DNA of 5,232 nucleotides from Microcaldota archaeon. Its GTDB lineage: Archaea; Micrarchaeota; Micrarchaeia; Micrarchaeales; CABMGC01. Below the pieces are notes generated by a model that searched no databases, was not told the DNA's origin, and was given only the letters and a program-made list of their open reading frames with translations. The translations under genes and the position numbers were made by a program. Numbering within the stretch: position 1 is the first letter of the stretch; every line of letters starts with the position of its first letter. Where the stretch lies: positions 1-5,232 of the forward strand of contig JASHTX010000045.1 of assembly GCA_030040335.1 (NCBI GenBank). The letters run 5' to 3'. Positions 1-3,966 of this stretch are shown piece by piece.

Positions 1-315
1 GTCTTGGTATTCTTTCACTTCACGCTCTGCTTTCTTTTGGGCTTCGTCCCTAACTGCATCTCTAGGAACTATTCTAGCAAAGTCTACGTGGAAGTGTTGG
101 GGTCGACTTCCATCTGAACGTTCGACCACTAACGTCTCCGCTTCCGTTTCTTTAGTTTGACTTCTTAAGACGCCTTTTGGTAGGTAACCTCGGACAAATT
201 TCGCAGATACTGCAAGACCTTCGTACGTAACTTCATTTCCACGCACAATTTCAAGCGCTTCGCTTGGCTTGATTTTCAAAGTACTATTTCCAGGCGACCC
301 TAATAGCCTAGCCAT
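1..315 (-). CDS. Hypothetical protein, N-terminal 105 residues (gene runs off the left edge)
   Basis: Reading the minus strand from the ATG at 313-315 gives 105 codons with no stop up to the window edge. The upstream in-frame sequence reaches a stop without another ATG, so this start is firm, and a TATA-like box lies 30-40 bases upstream. The product begins MARLLGSPGNSTLKIKPSEA. It alternates beta-like segments (LKIKPSEALEIV, VTYEGLAVSAKFV) with polar turns and ends in a strongly charged, helix-forming stretch from about residue 85 (DAVRDEAQKKAEREVKEY). No signal peptide or membrane segment is visible. I do not recognise the family. Arginine codons are mostly CGN here, whereas the operon on the right favours AGG/AGA, so the two regions may differ in history. 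It shares a TTAAGAC promoter motif with the surface-protein gene on the same strand. Confidence 0.7.
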   Translation of the reverse strand, partial: MARLLGSPGNSTLKIKPSEALEIVRGNEVTYEGLAVSAKFVRGYLPKGVLRSQTKETEAETLVVERSDGSRPQHFHVDFARIVPRDAVRDEAQKKAEREVKEYQD

Positions 316-344
316 TCGATCACATTCTATATACTTAAAACTGT

Positions 345-355
345 CTTAAATATAT
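345..355 (-). promoter_or_regulatory. TATA-like box for the left-edge gene
   Basis: The minus strand reads ATATATTTAAG, 30-40 bases before the ATG at 315. Archaeal TATA boxes sit about 25 bases upstream of the transcript start, so the leader would be only about 5-10 bases. A 7-base inverted repeat (GTCTTAA at 343-349, TTAAGAC at 361-367) overlaps the box and could be a regulator site. Confidence 0.5.
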
Positions 356-385
356 TCGTGTTAAGACTGTCAAGGAGATGGTAAG

Positions 386-396
386 AGTATTTAAAG
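386..396. promoter_or_regulatory. Second TATA-like box in the left intergenic region
   Basis: AGTATTTAAAG on the plus strand (CTTTAAATACT on the minus strand) is TATA-like in both directions. On the plus strand it would start a transcript near 420 that covers repeat copy A and then runs antisense into the end of the surface-protein gene. On the minus strand it would be an upstream promoter for the left-edge gene, with a leader of roughly 45 bases. The sequence does not decide between these. Confidence 0.3.
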
Positions 397-424
397 CGTT
401 AAGAAGTGTACAGTATTGTACGGT

Positions 425-466
425 GTTTACGCACGTTACTTCAAGCTCAAATCCCGGCGCTCGCAC
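425..466. repeat. 42-base direct repeat, copy A
   Basis: It matches 1599-1640 in the same orientation at 34 of 42 positions, with no gaps. The core ACTTCAAGCTCAAA is identical in both copies. If read as codons, only two of the eight mismatches fall at third positions, so this looks like conserved non-coding DNA rather than a duplicated coding segment. The two copies bracket the surface-protein gene. On the minus strand each also lies upstream of a gene start: the left-edge gene for A, the surface protein for B. Confidence 0.6.
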
Positions 467-567
467 CACGAGGTCTTGTCGTCACAGAACAAAATCGTAA
501 CTCTGCTATCGAAAATCTGCTTGTTGCCGGTAGAGGATTTAAAACCAAAGCGGGGTGTTGTAAGAAG

Positions 568-1542
568 TCAGCGCACATTAACAAATGTGGCAGCGCAGAT
601 GCCTGTTCCTGAGCCATAGCTGGATGCGCACAGATTGATGTAGTAGGTACCCTCCTGCGTAAAGATAAAGCTGTTATTTCCTTTGTACACGCTACTCAGG
701 TACGACGCGCTGCCCGGGCTGGACCCATAGCAGGTGTAGCTGTAATTAGAGAAGGCGTATGGCTTAACGCCACCGGAGGTGGTGTTGGTTATGGTAAACC
801 TCTGGTTCGCAGAAACATTTATGGACGTAGGTGAAAGAGAGACGATAGGTGGCGGCGGAGGCAAATCTCCATTGCCCACCGTGACCCTTGAAGCGATGCA
901 ACCTCCTAGCGAGGGCCCGACGGAGGTTAATCCAGTTACTTCGCACAGATTGATAGCATAGGTCGCATTCCTTGTAAACGTGAAGGTGTTGTTATTTCTA
1001 ACCCCTGCCAGATATGTTTGGTTGCACGGTTCTCCAAGATAAGGCTCACTGTAGCAGCTGTATGAGTAGTTGAATCCGGCCGGGTTACTTGAGTAAGGAT
1101 TTGTCAGAGTAAATGGCTGACCTACCTGAACAGTCACGTTTGAACCTATGGCAAAAGTGTTTCCAGTTACAGGCGTTATAGTGGTGGTTATCGAAACTGT
1201 GGTTGTTGTAATGGTTTTCGAGGTTGTAGCCGTTACTACGGAAGTTGTGGTTGTGGGTGCGGGGACGGTAGTGGAAGCTGCAGTTGTTGATACGGTGGGG
1301 GCTGTAGAGCTAGTTGAAATCGAGCTTGTCGCTGTTGTTGAGCTGATAATTGTTGTGGTGCTTGAAGCAGGCCCAATGCTTTGCGTAACATATGAGATGA
1401 TGTTTTGGAAGAAGCTAGCTATGCTACTGAAGATGTCAAAGGAGAAGGCATACCTACCCGACGATGATGGGTTTACCGCGGTGTTGATGTTAACCAAGCA
1501 AATAATTGCGAATAAGAGTAAAAGTTTTGGGAGAACAGACAT
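568..1542 (-). CDS. Secreted or membrane-anchored surface protein with Thr/Ser linker and two tandem beta domains
   Basis: This is a 324-residue extracytoplasmic protein. Residues 1-22 (MSVLPKLLLLFAIICLVNIN plus TA) are a classic signal peptide or signal anchor, which is why I start at 1542 rather than at the in-frame ATG at 1608; a TATA-like box 33-42 bases upstream of 1542 agrees. Residues 59-126 are a low-complexity Thr/Ser/Val/Ala linker. Two related domains follow (about 131-223 and 233-324), joined by a five-proline stretch. Both carry NYSY[ST]CY (158-164, 266-272), an [AY]INLC strand (C200, C305) and a later Cys (C215, C316), suggesting conserved disulfides in an Ig/PKD-like beta fold. 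There are nine N-glycosylation sequons (N135, 158, 174, 184, 192, 242, 253, 266, 289). No C-terminal membrane anchor is present, so attachment would be by an uncleaved N-terminal helix, if at all. The family and ligand are unknown; an adhesion or cell-envelope role is inferred only. Confidence 0.8.
   Translation of the reverse strand: MSVLPKLLLLFAIICLVNINTAVNPSSSGRYAFSFDIFSSIASFFQNIISYVTQSIGPASSTTTIISSTTATSSISTSSTAPTVSTTAASTTVPAPTTTTSVVTATTSKTITTTTVSITTTITPVTGNTFAIGSNVTVQVGQPFTLTNPYSSNPAGFNYSYSCYSEPYLGEPCNQTYLAGVRNNNTFTFTRNATYAINLCEVTGLTSVGPSLGGCIASRVTVGNGDLPPPPPIVSLSPTSINVSANQRFTITNTTSGGVKPYAFSNYSYTCYGSSPGSASYLSSVYKGNNSFIFTQEGTYYINLCASSYGSGTGICAATFVNVR
571..846 (-). repeat. Surface protein, second copy of tandem domain
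   Basis: This encodes residues 233-324. Matching motifs with the first copy (about 874-1152, residues 131-223) are NYSYTCY against NYSYSCY and YYINLC against YAINLC. Equivalent cysteines are spaced 101-108 residues apart. The first copy has one extra Cys (C173). The copies are clearly diverged at protein level, so this is an old duplication. Confidence 0.65.
1165..1368 (-). repeat. Low-complexity Thr/Ser-coding tract
   Basis: This encodes residues 59-126 of the surface protein, dominated by Thr runs mixed with Ser, Val and Ala (for example TTVPAPTTTT). Such linkers in archaeal surface proteins are typically extended, often O-glycosylated stalks. The repeated ACN codons make the tract prone to length change by slippage. 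Confidence 0.7.
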
Positions 1543-1574
1543 TCTTACATCAAATAGTTTTGAACCAGAAAAAG

Positions 1575-1584
1575 TCTTAATACT
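1575..1584 (-). promoter_or_regulatory. TATA-like box for the surface-protein gene
   Basis: The minus strand reads AGTATTAAGA, 33-42 bases before the ATG at 1542, implying a short leader. It supports 1542 over the longer start at 1608, which would lie upstream of the box. The motif TTAAGAC at its downstream edge also occurs at the left-edge gene's TATA box. Confidence 0.5.
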
Positions 1585-1585
1585 T

Positions 1586-1613
1586 GTTACGTGTGTTCGC
1601 TTATGCACGTAAC
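1586..1613. promoter_or_regulatory. Inverted repeat GTTACGTG-12-CACGTAAC, candidate operator
   Basis: Perfect 8-base arms at 1586-1593 and 1606-1613 are separated by 12 bases. The element lies directly upstream of the surface-protein TATA box, the usual position for an activator or for a factor affecting TFB binding in archaea. The right arm falls inside repeat copy B. A degraded version with 6 of 8 arm matches appears near copy A (419-433). Confidence 0.4.
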
Positions 1614-1640
1614 TTCAAGCTCAAAGTACGGCACTCGCAT
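1599..1640. repeat. 42-base direct repeat, copy B
   Basis: This is the partner of 425-466, with 34 of 42 positions identical in the same orientation. It lies in the divergent control region between the surface-protein gene and the dioxygenase operon and overlaps the right arm of the inverted repeat at 1586-1613. Confidence 0.6.
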
Positions 1641-1649
1641 ACCAAGGCC

Positions 1650-1667
1650 GGTCAGCTGGAGCTGACC
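1650..1667. promoter_or_regulatory. 18-base palindrome abutting the operon promoter
   Basis: GGTCAGCT and AGCTGACC form perfect 8-base arms around a 2-base centre. The palindrome ends 5 bases before the operon TATA box, so it covers the position where the TFB-recognition element would be. This fits a dimeric regulator binding DNA; the winged-helix protein encoded first in the operon is the obvious candidate, but that link is inferred. Confidence 0.5.
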
Positions 1668-1672
1668 AGTAT

Positions 1673-1682
1673 CTTTAAATAT
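1673..1682 (+). promoter_or_regulatory. TATA-like box for the five-gene operon
   Basis: CTTTAAATAT would place the transcript start at about 1703-1710, giving a leader of roughly 35-40 bases before the ATG at 1745. A perfect 10-base palindrome, CTCACGTGAG (1702-1711), overlaps the predicted start and could be a repressor site. Confidence 0.55.
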
Positions 1683-1744
1683 CAGGAGAAGTACAACCAG
1701 TCTCACGTGAGTATGATGAGGACGCAAACGGTGAACTACCTTCA

Positions 1745-2065
1745 ATGGCTAGTGGCTACCCTGTCCGCATCTCTCCAGATGCGAAGGCTAGCCTGAAGCG
1801 TCTGCTCTCCAAGGTCATAACCAGCAACCAGCTGCTTGTTCTTTCGGAAATTGATGGGACCCAGCATAGCCTGAGCTCTTTCCTCAGGAGGCTGTCTGAT
1901 TCCAACCGCATACCTATTTCAACTCTCAAGCTGAGCGTGAAGCGACTGAGAAGGCACGGGCTGATAGCTTTGGCAGGCTCCAGCGAAGCGGGATTCGATA
2001 GAATTGAGCTTACAGAGTCCGGCCTGCTTGTTATCGAAATCTTACTAGGTGCTATTGATAGGTGA
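1745..2065 (+). CDS. Winged helix-turn-helix transcriptional regulator
   Basis: A 106-residue protein of the size and layout of archaeal single-domain winged-helix regulators. Helix 1 runs over about residues 26-37 (SNQLLVLSEIDG) and helix 2 over 42-52. The recognition-helix region is about 57-74 (PISTLKLSVKRLRRHGLI), rich in Arg/Lys. A beta wing follows (about 75-90) and then ELTESGLLVIEILL, the typical C-terminal 'L-T-E-x-G' helix used for dimerisation in MarR/PadR-like proteins. It has no ligand domain. No in-frame ATG or GTG lies between the TATA box and 1745, so the start is secure, although no strong ribosome binding site is seen. As the first gene of a palindrome-rich promoter region, it is a likely autoregulator of the operon. 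The exact family is not resolved. Confidence 0.8.
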   Translation: MASGYPVRISPDAKASLKRLLSKVITSNQLLVLSEIDGTQHSLSSFLRRLSDSNRIPISTLKLSVKRLRRHGLIALAGSSEAGFDRIELTESGLLVIEILLGAIDR

Positions 2066-2066
2066 T
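2060..2066 (+). promoter_or_regulatory. Shine-Dalgarno site AGGTGAT spanning the regulator's stop codon
   Basis: AGGTGAT is an exact match to part of the archaeal anti-Shine-Dalgarno complement (AGGAGGTGAT). It sits 4 bases before the ATG at 2071 and contains the upstream gene's TGA stop. It decides the start of the second gene in favour of 2071 over the overlapping GTG at 2062, and it suggests translational coupling. Confidence 0.65.
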
Positions 2067-2070
2067 ACAA

Positions 2071-2382
2071 ATGTTAAGCAAAAAACAAACGAGAAATAGG
2101 ATGAACGACAAAGAAGCGACAAATACTGTTGTAGCAGTAATGTGCGGTTCCGAATCTCCAATCTCAGGTAGAGAGATAATCAAAGGCGTAAGAAGAACGA
2201 TACCTAATCTACCCAAATTGAAAATCGAGGATGAGGCTCAGATGGCATGCCTACGCGGTCTGGCGCTTATAAAAGAAGGCGATAGGGAATTTGCGAGAAT
2301 CGTGTATCAGCCAAGGCCGGCAGGACGTGACAAGGCCAGGGAGCTGCTAAATGACCCCAAGATACTGCGTGGTGGTGTGTAA
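2071..2382 (+). CDS. Small basic protein, possible second winged-helix DNA-binding protein
   Basis: A 103-residue, strongly charged soluble protein that I do not recognise. A basic, Asn-rich N-terminus (residues 1-18) precedes a helix around 18-26, then SPISGREIIKGVRR (29-42), which resembles the second helix of a helix-turn-helix. The stretch IEDEAQMACLRGLALIKEG (52-70) could be a recognition helix leading into a wing (DREFARIVYQP, 71-81). GRDKARELL (85-93) is a further helix. The overall order fits a winged-helix fold, but no family-defining motif is clear. It starts 5 bases after the regulator's stop, directly after an AGGTGAT site, and ends 1 base before the next ATG, so it is certainly in the operon. 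Paired with the preceding regulator, it may be a partner or co-regulator; this is inference. Confidence 0.6.
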   Translation: MLSKKQTRNRMNDKEATNTVVAVMCGSESPISGREIIKGVRRTIPNLPKLKIEDEAQMACLRGLALIKEGDREFARIVYQPRPAGRDKARELLNDPKILRGGV

Positions 2383-2383
2383 A

Positions 2384-2758
2384 ATGGCAAGTAAAAAACA
2401 AAATAGCGATCAGTTCGAGCTATACGACCTGAGAGTAGAGGTAATAAAGGGCAGAGGCAGGTTTGTCTGCAACCACAAGGTTGGGGATTATTTCGAGCTG
2501 AGCGGAGAAAACCTGTCCATCCCACATGGGCAGACCTTCACGATATATGCTCTAGGAGCCCTTCTGCCTCTGCTGCCTGCAAAGCAGAGAATGACGGACC
2601 ACAACGACTTCATATCCACAGACAGCGAGGTAGCTTGCCCCGATCCCAATTGCGGAGCAAGATTTCGGATCATAAGAACCAGAAAAAGAACCTTTAGGCA
2701 CGGTGACATTTCGGCCGTTCCACTTAAAAACGAGGGAAAACGTGCAGCACGAGATTAA
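2384..2758 (+). CDS. TIGR04076 family protein
   Basis: A 124-residue protein matching the small TIGR04076 family, whose biochemical role is not established. The recognisable pattern is a 'V.V....GRC..GHKVGD.FE' segment, here VEVIKGRGRFVCNHKVGD with C29 and H31 (residues 18-35). Next comes the FTIYALGALLPLLPAKQR region (52-69), and then ACPDPNCGARFRI (84-96), equivalent to the family's 'V.CPDP...v.F.I' end. C29, C85 and C90 are candidate metal or thiol residues. A basic extension of roughly 25 residues follows the family core. The ATG at 2384 is preferred over upstream in-frame codons because it follows a GGTGGTG ribosome-binding-like sequence and gives a 1-base gap to the previous gene. Its position just before a haem dioxygenase gene suggests a supporting role in that pathway, but this is unproven. 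Confidence 0.75.
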   Translation: MASKKQNSDQFELYDLRVEVIKGRGRFVCNHKVGDYFELSGENLSIPHGQTFTIYALGALLPLLPAKQRMTDHNDFISTDSEVACPDPNCGARFRIIRTRKRTFRHGDISAVPLKNEGKRAARD

Positions 2759-3950
2759 AGCCCCGAAGGCTCCAAGCGAACTTTTCGTAAAACGTGGCGT
2801 TGCAATGGATCCAAAAACCTACAAGGGAAGAAAGATATTCCCTCTTGGTGAGTTCTCAAGGTTTGTTGTTGAAGAGCAGCCGAAGTTGCTTGCGCAGGTT
2901 AGGGATGGACACCTAGACCCAGCAACTATTGTTAAGAAGCAGGATGAGACCCTGCATCTCCTGACGCCTACGGATATCGAAAACGTGGTGGGTAATCTCA
3001 ATCGCGCTAGGACGGCGATGCTTGACCTTAGTTTCGCCATGAGCGCAGCTATATTTTCAGGGGCAACCCCATCTGAAGAGGCTCAACGGCTGAACGGCTT
3101 GCTCGCAAAGAAGACTGGCCTGCCTGAAACAATGACTTTTGAGAAGATCGTAAGTATAAACTCCAAGTTACCGTTCGAACAGATGAGGACCTTCACAGAA
3201 GGAGAGATGGGAGAAACAGAGAAGAGTTTCTACTATGGCCACGACCTCATGGACTATAAGCTGCGAGACGCGACTCAGGCAGTGGCGCAATCTATCCAGC
3301 TCATAAGAACGCACGAGCCAGAAGCGGTAAACGTTGCGATACAGCTTCTGAGTCAGGCGGCTGGAAGCATGCAGGAATTCGTTCAATTCATGCGCTCGTT
3401 CATGGAGATGCCAAGGGAACATTTCGGGGTCTTCAGGCAGTACCTGAGCCAATACCCTGACGGGACCAGAAACGCCAGCGGCGCATTCATAGGGATGCCG
3501 AGGCTCCACATAAGGCTTGATGGCGTATCACCGAAATACGACCAATTCTTGGATGAGGGCATGCACTATTTTCCAATCTCTGAGCAGCCAGACATACAAG
3601 AAGCCAGGAAGCTGGCAAAGGATGGAATTTACCTTGTGGCGTTGTGTGAGTCTTTTGTCGGAAGCCAGAAGAAGGAGCTGGCAAAAGCAGCAAAGGCAGT
3701 CATAGACCAGATCAGGGAATTCCGCCTGGCCCACCTGGCCGCTGTCAGCCACCATGTTCCCGGTGCGCTTCCTGAAGGGTTGAGTGGGGTGAGGAGGAGG
3801 CTGTCAGAAACAACGGAGGAACCCATACTTGAAGACGAGACTGGCGTCCTCAAGGGGACGGGTGGCTTCAACGTAGCCGCGCTTCTTGGGAATTGCATAA
3901 GGAATGACATATCGGCTACAGCCAGGCTGGATGCTGTGATCAATAGGTGA
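2742..3950 (+). CDS. Indoleamine 2,3-dioxygenase (IDO) family haem dioxygenase
   Basis: A 402-residue protein, the length of human IDO1, that can be aligned by eye along most of its length. IDO enzymes open the pyrrole ring of tryptophan or other indoles with O2, giving N-formylkynurenine. Visible matches: FSRFVVEEQPKLLAQV (38-53) for the N-terminal helix; HFGVFRQYLS (227-236) for IDO1 FFSVLRIYLS, making R232 the substrate-carboxylate Arg (IDO1 R231); an SGA segment (246-248) at the IDO1 S263-A264 position; MHYFP (274-278) for RRYMP; FRLAHLAAV (327-335), with H331 the proximal haem ligand (IDO1 H346); and KGTGG (371-375) for the GTGG substrate loop. The GTG at 2742 is chosen because GAGGG lies 5 bases upstream. 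It overlaps the previous gene by 17 bases; a GTG at 2703 or an ATG at 2805 are alternatives. PrnB-like or other indole oxygenation is possible instead of tryptophan cleavage. Confidence 0.85.
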   Translation: MQHEIKAPKAPSELFVKRGVAMDPKTYKGRKIFPLGEFSRFVVEEQPKLLAQVRDGHLDPATIVKKQDETLHLLTPTDIENVVGNLNRARTAMLDLSFAMSAAIFSGATPSEEAQRLNGLLAKKTGLPETMTFEKIVSINSKLPFEQMRTFTEGEMGETEKSFYYGHDLMDYKLRDATQAVAQSIQLIRTHEPEAVNVAIQLLSQAAGSMQEFVQFMRSFMEMPREHFGVFRQYLSQYPDGTRNASGAFIGMPRLHIRLDGVSPKYDQFLDEGMHYFPISEQPDIQEARKLAKDGIYLVALCESFVGSQKKELAKAAKAVIDQIREFRLAHLAAVSHHVPGALPEGLSGVRRRLSETTEEPILEDETGVLKGTGGFNVAALLGNCIRNDISATARLDAVINR

Positions 3951-3966
3951 TGGAGCGACAACCCAG

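Larger units (their letters stand above)
316..567. other. Intergenic region between two minus-strand genes
   Basis: I see no convincing gene here. Short plus-strand open frames beginning at 406 and 416 look spurious: they have no ribosome binding site and overlap the surface-protein gene antisense. The region holds the left-edge gene's TATA box, a second TATA-like box at 386-396, an interrupted palindrome GTACA-4-TGTAC at 408-421, and copy A of the 42-base repeat at 425-466. Downstream of the surface-protein stop (minus direction) only weak T runs are seen, so no clear terminator can be called. Confidence 0.6.

Noticed and set aside
395..468. Complete tRNA gene ending in CCA
   Set aside because: The upstream sequence has no strand complementary to CGCTCGC, and the T-stem has only two or three of five pairs, so no cloverleaf can form.
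406..619. Short plus-strand open frames in the left intergenic region
   Set aside because: They have no ribosome binding site, the two frames overlap each other, and they run antisense into a convincing surface-protein gene. The part shared with 1599-1640 varies at all codon positions, so it is not under coding constraint.
1543..1608. Longer start for the surface protein (22 extra residues)
   Set aside because: The extension is polar and would bury the signal peptide 22 residues inside the protein. The TATA-like box at 1575-1584 lies downstream of that start.
1148..1612. 154-codon plus-strand open frame rich in Val
   Set aside because: It is the antisense of the Thr-rich linker: ACN codons read backwards give Val-rich low-complexity sequence. 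The minus strand has a signal peptide, domains and a promoter.
1584..1796. 70-codon plus-strand open frame in the divergent control region
   Set aside because: It covers TATA boxes, palindromes and repeat copy B, has no ribosome binding site, and overlaps the regulator gene in another frame.
2703..2741. Earlier GTG start for the dioxygenase gene
   Set aside because: It would overlap the previous gene by 56 bases, and the added residues show no similarity to IDO. The GTG at 2742 has a GAGGG sequence at proper spacing. It is not fully excluded.
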